DNA of 64,000 bases from Lota lota. Taxonomy: Eukaryota; Chordata; Actinopteri; Gadiformes; Lotidae. Both the position numbers and the translations under genes were made by a program. Shown here piece by piece: positions 1-13,187 of the stretch (positions are counted from its first letter, which is position 1; each line of letters starts with the position of its first letter). The notes beneath the pieces were generated by a model. The model made no database searches, had not been told where the DNA came from, and worked only from the letters and a program-made list of their open reading frames with translations. The stretch spans positions 5,173,454 to 5,237,453 of the forward strand of contig JACYXH010000812.1 in NCBI GenBank assembly GCA_026745465.1, written 5' to 3'.

Positions 1-1327
1 TAAGGACACATTGTCGTCCAAAGCATTTTACAGTAATATAAATACAGGTCACTATGGAATGAGTATCAGGGTAAGGGACTTTCTCAATTATGCCAACTAT
101 TCAACTGAGGTGCTGGTTGAACCCAGAATGTTTCAACTGGGTCACTTGCCCAATCTTACTCATGCAGTCACAGCTATACTATATTTGCATTTGCAATAAT
201 ATCTCAAAACGACAATTTTGCAATCATTCTCAAATATTTCTGGTATATGGATGTTGATGAACCTGTGTAAAGACCATTGGTTTTTCTTAATTAGATCAGT
301 AAACTAGATCTGCGCAGACATTACATTTACATTGATTTCACAAGAAAGCCTTTCTGTTGTCTCTTTTATAAATGTGATAGTTCATACACTAAGGCAGACG
401 AACAGGAAGAATTACTGTGGTATTTAAATTAGTTCTACCCCTCCGTAGAAAACTGTGTGACAAGTGAATTTGTTCACTAAAGAAAAAATGAAAATGCTCA
501 TGGTAGTGAGACAAACAATACACTTTAAGTGCAACATAATAAGAATATGTATGAGTTTATTTGAAAACAATCTACCAATTCAGAGCTTTATTTACTCAAT
601 GCAGATACTCATACCTCACAACTATTTAGCTAATTATATGAGACTGTACCATAAGCCTGAAACAGAGGAACCCTCGTAAGAAAGACAGCTTGCAAACAGC
701 TTGGGTTAAAACCGAAACGCACCTAACTTAAAGTCAAATGTTTACTTTATTTAGCCTGCTAGTCACCGCCAGTGAAATGGCCACGATGAAACACCCAAAA
801 CAGTCTCGATAAACAAACCACAATGAGGGCAAAATATAAAAGTTTCTAAAATTAGTCTCAAACGACCCCCACCCCCCCAACCACATTCCACAGGAGGTGA
901 AAGTTGAGCCTTGTTTAACCAGTGGAGGTGGAGCGGTGTAACCTTTGCCCTGGGTGTAACTTGACAGCCACTAGCCGCTAGCTAGCCTTTACAATTAGCC
1001 ACAGCCATAGGAAGAGCTAGTCAAAACCACACAGCAGGGCTTTCACTTCCACCTGATACGGAAAATGCTAACATTAATGCTAGCACATAATGGTGTTGAG
1101 TTTTTTTTTTTTTATTGTTGTTTTTAAAAGGGATTTGTGTGTGTCGTCGTGGGTCTTATTTTCCGATAGGCCTGCCCTGGCAGTGGCAGGGAAGGAAGTA
1201 TGGAGCTGGGCTGCCCCTTCTCGTGATCACACAGCAAAATGTCTCCTCTCGCGTTGTTCGACTCCTCCTTTCATGTATTCAGTTTCCTCACACTTTCACT
1301 AGCTAAGGATGGCACTGGAGGCACAGA

Positions 1328-1330
<3 letters not shown>

Positions 1331-1358
<28 letters not shown>
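1331..1358. repeat. (TG)14 microsatellite
   Basis: Perfect TG dinucleotide run. Confidence 0.95.
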
Positions 1359-1529
1359 ATTGGCTGGTTCAGGGAGGAGATAGGGGCGGAGAGTGGCAAG
1401 AGAATAGCATTGAGTCAGGATGCATAACACCCAACACGGGTTCACGTCTACGCACTTTCATGTCAGCGACCGTTAAGAACAGGGAGAGGTGTGTGTAGAT
1501 GGGCACAGCCTGCTGCGCACACACGCAGG

Positions 1530-1586
1530 CACACGTGCACGCGCACACACACGCGCGCGCGTGCACGCACACACACACGTATATAG
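1530..1586. repeat. Alternating purine-pyrimidine tract (CA/CG)
   Basis: Almost unbroken alternation of purines and pyrimidines, including CGCGCGCGTGCACG, flanked by CA repeats. Such tracts are classic Z-DNA formers. No gene is attached to it. Confidence 0.75.
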
Positions 1587-1788
1587 ACGCAAAACCAACA
1601 AAGAGGCGTTTTGTGTCTCACCTTCTGCTACTGACCTTCCTTTGTTTACAGCGCATTGCCGGGATACTCCCTTTGATTCTGCTGCGCACACGTGACCCAC
1701 CGCCAGTTTCTGCTCTGCAGTGCTTCTGCTTCTAAAAATAGCCTCAGCTTGCCCTGGCTCCACAGCTAGTTTACATAAGCTCTAAGGC

Positions 1789-2000
1789 GGGTGGTGGTGG
1801 TGGTGGTGGTGGTAGGGTGGGGGGTGGGGGGTTGCAAGGCAGGAGGAGGGGTTGGTTCGGTGGGGTAGGGGGGGTGCTTGGTGGGAGAAAGAAGGCGCAA
1901 CAGAGGAAGAGGGAGAGAGAGGGGCAGACAGAGAGAGAGGGAGAAAAAGAGAGGGTAGGGAGAGGAAGGTAGAGGGGGGGAGGGAGGGGAGAATGATCTA
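1789..2000. repeat. (GGT)n followed by a long polypurine tract
   Basis: A (GGT)8-type run at 1789-1814 passes into about 185 bases made almost only of G and A on the plus strand, with GA-rich blocks and G runs. The composition would allow triplex (H-DNA) or G-quadruplex folding. Confidence 0.8.
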
Positions 2001-2094
2001 GAGAGCCACCGTGCCACAGTCTCTGAGCAGGGAACCTGCAGCGCTACTGCTGTCCCCCTCTACTCTCTGCTCGTCCAGCCGCCATCCTGTGTGC

Positions 2095-2098
<4 letters not shown>

Positions 2099-2157
<59 letters not shown>

Positions 2158-2179
2158 TGAGAGAGAGAGAGAGCGAGAG

Positions 2180-2222
<43 letters not shown>
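2099..2222. repeat. Compound (AT)27-(GA)n microsatellite
   Basis: A perfect AT run to about 2153 is joined within a few bases to an interrupted GA run to 2222, with GAGCGA interruptions near its start. Confidence 0.95.
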
Positions 2223-2225
<3 letters not shown>

Positions 2226-4635
2226 TATGTGTGTTTAAAGGGAAAAGAGTGTCTGTTTGGGAGAGAGGGCAGGACGAGAGATGGATAGAGATGTGTGAGA
2301 GAGAGATAGAGAAACATGTGTGTCTGTGTGTGTGAGCGTGTGTGCTCTGTACATGGTCACAGGCACGCAGATCACCGCCATTCACTGAAGTTATCCTCCA
2401 GTCTGTGCCTCGGACTTAAAATTGACACACATCTTGAAGCCTAAATTTAGCCTACTCAAAGCTACAATTCTCCCACATTTAGAAAACACTCAAATACAGC
2501 CTCTTTTCAAATCCTCTTTTCTTTTATGCGTCAATGTGGAGAAGAGAGGCAAGCTAATAGTTAGCTAGCTACAAACCTACAACTATTAAGATTGCTTGGG
2601 TGAAAACACATTACAATAAGGGTACTGAAAGTTTTATAAAAAAAAATATTTATAAAAAGTGACAAATGTGTTTATAAAATTAAAATGTCTACCCTTGTTT
2701 TTTTCCTTTATTTCTTCGTGTTTTTTTATTTTTATTTTGACTGGCCCGGCTGAGTCCACCGGGTTCAGGTTGTCATAGCTGTTACTCTGGCCACTTGAAA
2801 CATCATAAAAACACTGCAGCACTGGAGCCAATCTTGTGACATATAGCATGCTAGGCCGCGCGGCTCGCGGCTCCCAGTCATTCATAAATGCCTCGTCAAG
2901 ACTGCAGAACTTGAGAAGAACACAACAACCAAGATGGAGGCCGAAGCTTCAAGCTTTCTTTCTTATCAGTTGGAGTTCTCCCTTTCTTTTTCTGCATTGG
3001 AAATATTCTAAATCCACAGTACAAATGAATGTTTAAAATATTTCTTTAAATGCTACAATATTCTGTGAAGGGCTGTAAAGATACATTAAATTCTGTTTGC
3101 GTTTGCCATCCTTGAATATTAGGGCTTATTGTTCCAATTAAAGACACCCAATAGGCCTAGTAGCAGAATATAAATGCATTCTGCAACATGCTCTGTGCTT
3201 TATCTTTTTGAACTCAAGAGCAAGAGAGCACAGATTGGGACCATGAAAAAAATACACTATGGAGAGCTATAGAGAGGGAGGGAGGAAGAGAGGCATGGGG
3301 GTGGTATTTAGTCACATAGGGAGGAGGAGGAGGTGGAGTCAAAAACAAGTCCCTAAAACCAGGAGTGGGGCGTGCTTCTAACTTGGTATGGTGGCCATCT
3401 CTGGTGCTGCAGTCTAACCCAAAAAGGATATTCCCCATAGAAAACACAAGCCTCTAAAAGTACCATACAGCTATTGAGCACTCAGCTTCTCTTTATGTTT
3501 CAGCTAGCTCCAATGTTTTATTTTTGGATGTATAATAAGGATTACAATGCATGACAAACAATGAGTCTTACATTTACACTCCTTTACCAGCTCAGGCGAT
3601 TAAACAGATTGTGATGTCCTCTAATGATGAAATGCGAATGAAATGTACTGATTAGGGGCACAGCCTCTTGATGTTACTGGGGTGAAAGGGCAGATATCAT
3701 TGTATTAAGCATTGTTCTGTCAACACGCCCACATATCTTAATGTGCAATTTGAATGTGCAATCTAGCCCTTCAAAGATAGTGTGTCACACTTTATTTTAC
3801 AGGACACTACTTAGTCATAAATTGCCAACTGCCATTTATCCAATGCTTTACCAAGAACAGTGGTAAATAGGTTAATAAGGAATAATATCACTGTTATTCC
3901 TGAATTTGTAATTTATTGTATTAAAAGCCTGCCTGCATAAAACCGGATGTTGGGGCGGGACATAGCTTCTTAAAAGTGAGGGTTCGCCAACTGGCAGCAA
4001 GCTTTCTAGCCATGATATTTGAATCCGTCAAAAACCTAAGCTAGCTATCAATCACCGTGCTATGAGTTACAGTTGACAATAGAGAAATGTAATTGGACGA
4101 AATACTTGTCAGTTTAACGCAAGTCCAGGCATGTGTCATAACTACCTAATACAGCCTTATACCAGAAGTAAACAATGGTACATTTTTGGACATAAATATA
4201 TGAAAAATACCTACATTGAACAATTGTATTCTTTTCTTTGGCCTATATCTTCGTATAGAAGTATTTCAACTATAGGTAACCCAATTTGGACATAAGAGAG
4301 CAAGATTTCCATTTTGTCTGAACTTTAATGTTAATATTAGCCAAATGTTAGCTTTCTTGTTGTAAATAATATCATCATTGTTGCAGTAATACCTACTGTT
4401 TACTGGGATATTACTTAGAAAATACTATTATTATTTTTTTTTACAGAACACAAATAAAGTATTTCTACATAACTAATGAAACACAAACTTATACTGACAC
4501 TAATACTAATACTAAAGCCAATGCTAATACTAATGCTAATTATGCAAACTCAAACACTGGTGATGTGGACAAACGCTTTGCAGCATGCACACTCGCACCA
4601 AAGGATGTGCATGCAAGTAGGTCCACACACAAACA

Positions 4636-4746
<111 letters not shown>

Positions 4747-4773
4747 TCATAGTGCCTCCTTTGAATATTCTGC

Positions 4774-4801
4774 TGACCTGCTGTCAGCTGACAGCAGGTC
4801 A
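4774..4801. repeat. Perfect 28-bp palindrome
   Basis: Arms TGACCTGCTGTCAG and its exact reverse complement abut with no spacer, 30 bp beyond the end of the AC tract. The half-site begins with TGACCT, which resembles a nuclear-receptor half-site, but no function can be inferred. Confidence 0.9.
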
Positions 4802-5146
4802 TCTGATTTCCGCAAGTGACACAAAGGTTTTTGTTAATCTAGACCAAACAAAAAAGTATATTAAGGTTTGACACTGCTTAATATGCAACTAGGCTCTGAA
4901 GCCGCACACAGGAAAAACCATACCGGGCCTGTTTCTGTTGCTCACACTCACTATCCTCGGTATAGGATCATTTAGGCCTATATTTGCAACACCCGTCATT
5001 TGTGATCACCACCTATTAAAACAAACCAACAGGTTCTCTAACTTTTTTAACACGTACACTCAAACGGCAGCCGGGGTGGAAGGGAACATTTGTGTACGGT
5101 CGAGGGGCGGACTTCAAACAGGACTTTGCCATCTTCCCCTGGCTTA

Positions 5147-5232
5147 GTTTAGTTTGTGTGTTAGCTCCAACTCACGTCCATACATACTGTAGTATGTATG
5201 GACGTGAGTTGGAGCTAACACACAAACTAAAC
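5147..5232. repeat. 86-bp perfect hairpin (42-bp arms, 2-nt loop)
   Basis: Positions 5147-5188 are the exact reverse complement of 5191-5232, separated only by GT. Pairing stops abruptly on both sides. No target-site duplication or terminal motif of a known transposon was recognised. Confidence 0.93.
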
Positions 5233-8126
5233 GGTGACAGAAAAAGAAAACGGCAACAGTGACACACAGCCGATGTATAAATATCGTGCTCCCAGGCTCT
5301 TCTGCGAACAGAAGAGGCTCCTCATTGAGGAGAGCCAGTGTTTGCGAAGCGTAGCCCCTCTGTTTCCCTAGGACCTTCAGGGGCATAGGCCTGCTGACAA
5401 TGCCCGTCATTCTCTAAGCATTATTCCCCAAGATGACTGTGTCAGTGGCCCCCGGGCTGGTGACTGGGTCCCGTGACCACCGCTAAACCCCAGCCCCATC
5501 TCTCCATCTCCCCATCCTGGGTCCATTGCTGTCCCAGTCCCAGCTGTCTCTCTGACCCCTGGCTCCAACTCAGAAATCCTCACTAGAGGAGCCCAGTCCA
5601 GGTCCCAGCCAAAGCCCTCTCTACAGGGCCTCGCCAGAGCAACAACTCTCTGCAAATCCAGCAAGGCCACAAAAATACCCTTTTGACTGGCCTCCTCCCT
5701 GGTATAGGCCCCAACCTTAAACCAGGGTATCTTCAACCTGATGGGCTGCCATCCCTAGAAATGTGTCACCAATGCAATCCAAACCCATAGCTTTGACCCA
5801 AAGCTTGGGTCCACTGAATCTGCACCTTTCCGTGCTTCATTGGTCTATCTCCAAATGAACATCATAAGCTCCGTCGTCTCTAAGGAATACCCAGTCCTGC
5901 ACCATCTTAACACACAGGCCCCCTATCCAGGCCAACTCAACACAGACTGGGTCTCTGTCTGCTGCCATACTACCTACAACTCCCCCTGGATGAGCAGACC
6001 AGCTCAGGAGGAGCTCAAAGCCATCACAACCGCCATTTACTACCGTGTCATTAGAGTTACGGTCAAATAACAGTGTCCAATTAAGTTTTTTATGACGTTC
6101 ATACAACATTCATGCCTAAATGCTAATCATCTCAGTATCACCACTACTATATCGTTAATTTATGAAATACACATTGACAGGCAAAAAGGTCTAGGAGAAC
6201 GAATAGCTTAGAGACTACCTATGGTAGAGAGAAAAAGATTTTACTGTTACAAGGCAGGGCATTCAAATCAATCAGTTGCTGCCAAAAATAGCCCCCAACC
6301 TAAAAATCAACAAATCAATCAACATATCTGACACATATCTATGCTCTTAAACCATATAAATGTGTGATGCAGAGAGAGGAAGAGAGAGAGGGATAGAGGA
6401 GGGGTGGAGATCAATGGGTGACAGGATTAACAAGTTCTTGTCACATCGTCACATAGTCACATAGCCTGCCATGCTCTGTCCTATAGAGCCGGTCAGCATC
6501 AGTGCTGTTGGAAAACAATACTAAATAAATGAGGGCAACAGAGGTCCGTGAAGGACAAAGGAGGATTATAATTTGGATTACGGTATAAACCTTTAAATGA
6601 ACATAAAATGTTGTCTTCTTGACGTGTGTGAATATTATACAGAGGTATAATAAAATGTCTAAAAACAGCAGCAATAAATGATTTATTTGCGGATCATAGG
6701 TTGTTAGATTATGTGTTCAAGTACGTAATCGTTTTTTGTAATACAGTATTGCACAGTACTGTTTACTGTATGATAATACCATATCTATATTTTATGTGTT
6801 TGTATGCACATTTCTTTGGAGACAGCATTGAAATACTGTACTGTAATAAATAGTTTGACACTGCATATGTTTTGAATGAATCATAACTCCAAAGCCATTG
6901 TTCTGTTTAGCAGTTTAAGGCTAGTCTATATTCGTAACTATTTTTGCAGTTGTGTGGTTCCACAAAGGGCCCATTTAAGAATAAAACGCATGAGCGGATG
7001 TCAATTGACAAAAGGTTATTAAATAAAACGTTAAAATCTTTGTCCGGTATTGAAAACCCAGTAACATTTCACAGTATCATGAGGATGTTATATTGGGGCT
7101 ATGAAAGAGTATGGGTTGTAGTGGGTGGGTCGGACCCCCACCCAAGCCTTCTCCTCCACCTCTCAGGAGTTCACATGGAGGTTAAAGCCGAGACAGGAAG
7201 TCAAATAGTGGACATGCTGTCGGACAAATCCCAGTCCACACTCATGTACATGACAGAGACAAAAAAAGCTTTTGCTGATAAAGACAACCGCAATAAGCAT
7301 TTTCACACACATGTAGCCTAGATACCATTTTGTCTTATCAAATGGTTCAAAAGAAGGGTTACTATTGAGGCACTGAGATTGAAAAAACAAGTATTAATGA
7401 ATCCAGCTCTATTTGTTTTATTTATTTCAGGGTGATGAGGCCTGTAGATCTATTGCTAAATTGCAGCCTCTGCTAATTTTTTAACTGCAAGGGGAACTAT
7501 TCCTGAAATATCCTCTTTGTTTTGAGGTTCAATGTGTAACTTTACACGCATGCACAATCCTTAAAGAAGTGAAAAACCTGCTTGTCAAAGTAACAGCACA
7601 TGCCAAACTCAAAACAATACTCAGATGACTCAATTGCAGGCTTAAATAGGAAGAGCATTTGCTCATATGCAGTCATGTACGCACACACGCAGGCACACAC
7701 ACACACTCACACAAACACACACACAGGCGGGGACAAGGCAGAAAAAGGGCCAAACCACAGGCCCTAGTCTGTATCAGCTCTACCTTACAGCCTCATGTGA
7801 CTCTCTGGCTATCACCTGACTCTCCGTCTCTGTCTTCCTTCATCTCTCTTGCTCTCTCTCCCCCCATCTCCATATCTCTCACTCTTCCCTTTCTCCCTCT
7901 ATCTCGCCTGTTTTCCCTGGGTTCTGCATACACTGGCTTTAGCCTGGTGTCAATCGGGAAAGGACCGGCATAACACTTACAACGCTCTCACTCTCATACA
8001 CACACAAACACACACACACACACACACAGAGTACAATCCTCCCCTCCACAAGGGTGTTGAAATGTATGTCCAGAAGGTATTCAGGGAAACTGTAAGGGAG
8101 ACGGTTTGTCTACCATATAGCTCATG

Positions 8127-8179
8127 CCCCCCCCCCCCCCCCCCCCCCCGCCCCCCACCACCACCACCACCACCACCAC
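8127..8179. repeat. C homopolymer followed by (CCA)n
   Basis: A run of 23 C residues, one G, more C, then eight CCA units to 8179. Homopolymer length is likely to be error-prone in the assembly. Confidence 0.9.
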
Positions 8180-9786
8180 ATAACTTGACAACAGGACGAC
8201 ACGCTGCACACTGATATGGTGTAACTTTGACCGAACCAAGAGATAAAGCAGGGCAACCTTTGAGATGAGAGGCGAGGCTCGCCCCTCGTATGTTTACGTC
8301 TGAATCCAGAGGTGAGCCCGGCAGGAAGCAGAACGGTCAGAGAGACCTCACTCACTTTGCATATCCAAATATCCTTTTTTTCTTGGCACACACCACAGGA
8401 AGTCCCGGCAACGGCCGCCGGTGTGCGACCGGGTGGCCAGTCGAGCCCTGGGTAAGGGCCTCTCTCCTCTGGCTAAACGTACTGTGACACAAGAGTCCCT
8501 CATGGGGTGATCCCACACCACATGGACTGTTGAGTGTTGGGACAAGTGTGCTATGGGCGATACATATTGAGTTCTGGAAGACGCGGCCCTGGGAAAGTTG
8601 GGCCAACCTTTGACAGTGACAGCAGCCACAGGTCAGGGTTAGGTGAAGAGGCCAAGGCCTCAGGGGTCAGGAGCCCAAACAAAAACAAATGGTGGTATCA
8701 AAATAAAGACAGGTATGGTGGGTTTCCATAAAGCCAGCCGCCAGTCCATTTTACACGTTGGAATACTCCCACAGTGAAATGTCTATGTCTGAAACAGTTA
8801 AAACAGTAATCCAGAATCACAGCCTTTATAATAGTAACAGTAATAATTATAATACTAATCATAATTATACTAAGCTGTGATGGTATTGATTGATAAGCAT
8901 GGTTTTCACGTTAATCAGTCCCTCGCTGGACATGAGATAGATTCTTCTGTAATGACTAAACGTTTTAGCTACAAAGGCACCAAACATGATCTACCGTATA
9001 CCGACAAACATACAACATACCTATTGCAGTTTAGTTTAACAAATTATTTACATTTCCGACGATTACGAGTAAAATGGCTGCTAAGATTTTACTTCAACAG
9101 ACAATGTAGACTCAGCCCGATAAGCAATTATAGACAATAATACTATCATTGCCAATAAAAATTTATGGAATCATGCCATTGTTTGTGAATTACAAAGTGC
9201 TTTCGAAACTACCATTAGAAATGGACTGCCAGCACTACCATTACAAGAAAAGACTTGTACAGGATAATGTACCCCATACCTGTGATGGACAACATTACCT
9301 GTAAGTAAATACCATTCTGGAGAATCGTCAAAATACTAATTGGACTAACACTCTAAGATTGGACATTGTGTGTGCATGTGCATGTGCATTGACGTGTGCG
9401 CAATTTCCGAAAATGCAAATTAAATAGGTGCTTGGCATGCCACACCCATTGTAAACACATGTCTCCTGTATTCATACTTGACATGACATTCGCACATACT
9501 GCTGTGCTCTCTCAAACCACAAACAAAAGGGGAAGAGGCCAAACCGAGCAGCAAACGTGCCACTCGCTCCGCAAGCTGCGAAACAGAAATGAACAATTCT
9601 ATCGGTTCCACACCGATTCCAGTTGCGAAAGTTACAGACGATTACAAAACTCGGGGACGCATTGTAAAGAATCTTTTTGTCCACCTGGAAGCATACAAAA
9701 GGGTAGATAAAGGAAACGCACATACGCGCAGGCACACACGCAGAGGCGCACACAAAATGTCTGCAAAAGAAAGCGTGTGAACTCAC

Positions 9787-9884
9787 TATTGTGCGCAGTC
9801 AATGAGCTGGTACTCGTTGGACCTCTCGAAGCACGCTTTTACTCCCTCGTCGTCCCACAGTTTCTTCGCATGGTCAAAGAACTC
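9787..9884 (-). CDS. gnal: gnal exon 5
   Basis: Encodes [14 protein letters not shown] and ending [11 protein letters not shown] plus two bases of the next Tyr codon; helical domain of a Gs-class alpha subunit. It is bounded by acceptor CAACAG and donor GTGAGT (minus strand). The sequence matches GNAL/GNAS closely. It is the last gnal exon inside the window, and the following exon, expected to start with a Phe-Leu motif, was not found to the left. Confidence 0.93.
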
Positions 9885-12068
9885 CTGTTGCAGAAACAGA
9901 AGGGGTATTAATATAGATAGCATGTCACAGAACAATATAGAGATAAAAAATAACACACGTGCAATGCAGATGAGGGAAAGGGGAAAGGACGGGGGGGGGG
10001 GGGGTACAGTCCAACATACAGTTACGTGGAGCAACATGGACCAACTTATTTGTCAAAATTCATAGTTTACGTGTTTGTTACCATAACAGCTGTACAGCAC
10101 CCATGTGTGTGTAACGCATAATGTATACCCACATGTATGACAGTTCTGACACATCAGCAGCTCTGATTGTATAGAAAAACACAAGCAGTAGGAGGAACAA
10201 AGAGCAGTTTTGTTCGGTAAAAGTTAATTTAGCCAGATCATCATTTTGAAGGGGCATGAGGGCATCATTGACAAAATACGATTCAGTATTGATGACTCAC
10301 TTTGCCAACGAGCTGAAATACAAATATCATGTAAGAAAAATCTGCCGCTTCATAGTGAATGTTATGCTATGTTACACATACTATAAACATACAACACTAT
10401 ACTTATAACTATACATTTTATTTGAATTATGTCAGATAGAGGGACAAAAAAAAAGACATGGTTCCCTTAGATTTCCAAGCGAAGACAAATCTCTGCACAT
10501 CTGTAAGTGAATGTTAGAACTAAGTTGGCCCATACAAGAACAAGGAATGGAAAAATATATAGATAGATAGATAGCCACATGTTCATCAAGTTTAAGTATG
10601 ATAGTATCAAATATGAACACCATCTCACTAGCTAGGGCCACATTGAAAAACAAATCAGTTATCACAATATGTTTGCCCAAACATTGAATGAGTGGACATT
10701 TGGATTTTTCGGAACTACGATCAATTATTCACACTGTTGACACAATATTATGACAATATGGATATCCTCCTTATGACATCCAAACTATACATATTGTAGG
10801 CATCCACCAACACAGAAACACACACACACAACCAAAAAGAGTTACTAAACATAGTCTCCCACAGCTCTTCAGCTGACCGCCTGCTGCTGGACAATGGTGT
10901 GTATTATGCAAGGATGGCACTGCGAGTGGGGGGGGGCTCATCTTATCAATGACTTCGAGAGATTTCTCAGGATTCTCTGTATGCTTCCCCCCCCCCCCAC
11001 CTCGAACAAAGATGACTAGTTTTAAATACCCCTCAGAGCCTTCCAGCCTACTGTGCACATGTCCTTTTTAGACCCCCACCGCCCCTCGGCCCTGCGACTA
11101 CCACATGACCCTCTGCACTCCCTGCTTGCTCCACCGCTCCACCGGGGAAGACGGGGAGGCGGGGGGGGAGAGAAGGCCCCTGAACTGGAGAGAGGGGGGT
11201 AGGAACTGACAAATAATCACATGCTTTGGGAGATCTCCTCGAAAGAGATCCGGTGATTAAGGAGTAAATAAAAAAATACATAGAGGGACAGCCATGTTGC
11301 TAAATGTATTGTTTTCTTTAGCTTTTTAATTTTTTTGTGCATTTCTCACAAAACACACCACCAAGTAGGTTGTCGTTTATTAAGAAACAGTTAATCAGCT
11401 GCGGTCTCCAAAGTGAAAAGGAAGCTATAACATGTTGTACCTACAATGGTAATTGTGTTAGCTAGCAGCTACGATACAATCAAACATTTACTTCATCACG
11501 CCAAGACAAGACGGACCATGTATTCATTTTCAACCAAAGATCTAAAATCCCTTTTCCTATACCCACAATGAGCGCAATAAGCAAACTATCTATAGCAAAG
11601 AATACTATAGCAAAATAACTAAAAAAGGGGCCATCATCCAGCCATATTGGTTTGCTCCCTCGCATCTACGTGTTGTCACATCCCAACTCCAACACCTCGC
11701 CTCAGCCAATAGCCGCAATATTCAACCCCATATAACATCCTCTGGCTGGGGTTCGTCTCTAAGCTTTGGGGCCCAGTTTCAACCATTTCCGTCAGACCGC
11801 TGGTCAAGGCAAGGGCCCCCCGACCAACAAGGGATGGGCCCAACGGTGCCAGCAAAACGTTAATCTTGATGGGGACAGGCGGGTGGTGGGGTGGGGGACA
11901 GAGAGAGAGAACCAAAGTATGGTCCTCCTTGGGGCTCTTTTCCACAGAGGCGTGTGACACTGGGTCTTTGAATAAATGCAGTGTGTGGTGCAGTGCCCTA
12001 CAGAGAAACTGATAACACACACACACACAAACACAGAGAGAGTGAGAGTGAGAGAGTGAGAGTGAGAG

Positions 12069-12108
<40 letters not shown>

Positions 12109-13155
12109 AGAGAGACTTAACACTAACATTTAACTCTTTCCCCCCTCTCTTTCTCTCTCTTTTCTGCATCCATACTTTTTCACTGGAATTGTGATGTTCA
12201 AAAAAGTTTTCAAGTGATCTGTAGTTTTGTGCTTCCAGTCAATTGTACAGTTATGTCATTAATTCATCCCATTTGTATCAATCAACGACAACTCTTCACA
12301 AGCCCAAGCTCCCCTTCATTATTGCTCTATATACAGAGTATGGACTATGCTTTGGCCAAAACAGCACCATACATTAACTACATGTCTATTACCCTCGTAA
12401 CTTTGAGCGCCACACATGTTGTCATTTTGTCTTGTTTATTCTAATTGTACAATACCACTTTCTCTTTCCATACCTTAATTATGTGTTTGCTGTTTTTATG
12501 TGTGCCCACCGGTCACCTAGTGCACGTCTAGCTCCCCTAGATGTCCCTTCTCAAGGGTTAGCTTCGACCCTTGACCTATACTTAAAAAAGTGATCTTAAA
12601 TGGACAAGGATTGGTTAATTATATCATCGTCCAATGAAATTGTCCTGTTTTTCTCCTGCTCACAAGTATCTTATGAGAAGTCAATCTAGTGACTGCAGAT
12701 GGACACCAGTGACTTTCATAGACGTCAAAATGTAGATCAGAACATGTCAGGCATTTTGTTCTAATCTAGGGAATTCATGCCTTCATTTGGGCATCGTATT
12801 TTTTCAACCCAAACATCTGTGTGATGTGACAGTAAACACCAATTAATTGTATAACCAAATAAATGTAATTTATCTGCATCCTGTTTTAAAGTTATTTTGG
12901 ATAACAATACAAGCACCAAAGGAAAGGTTATAGTTTTAGGGGCATCGTAAACATAAAAGATCTAGCCTATCGGACACTATTTATTTGCCTTGCGACCATT
13001 CGCAGTCAATTACAAGCAACAAAACCTTTGAATAATGTAAAAAACAGCCATGACCATGCAGATTAAGTTCCTTAAAAGCCATACTTAGTAGTTAACCCCC
13101 ACGCAGATTTTCAACAACATAGAATTGTGTGAACAAAATCACATATATGTATATG

Positions 13156-13187
<32 letters not shown>

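Noticed and set aside
5147..5232. microRNA precursor
   Set aside because: A 2-nt loop and 42 perfect base pairs are unlike animal pre-microRNAs; no known mature microRNA was recognised.
6944..7321. 125-codon plus-strand open frame
   Set aside because: No family similarity, no splice or promoter context, and composition like the surrounding intron.
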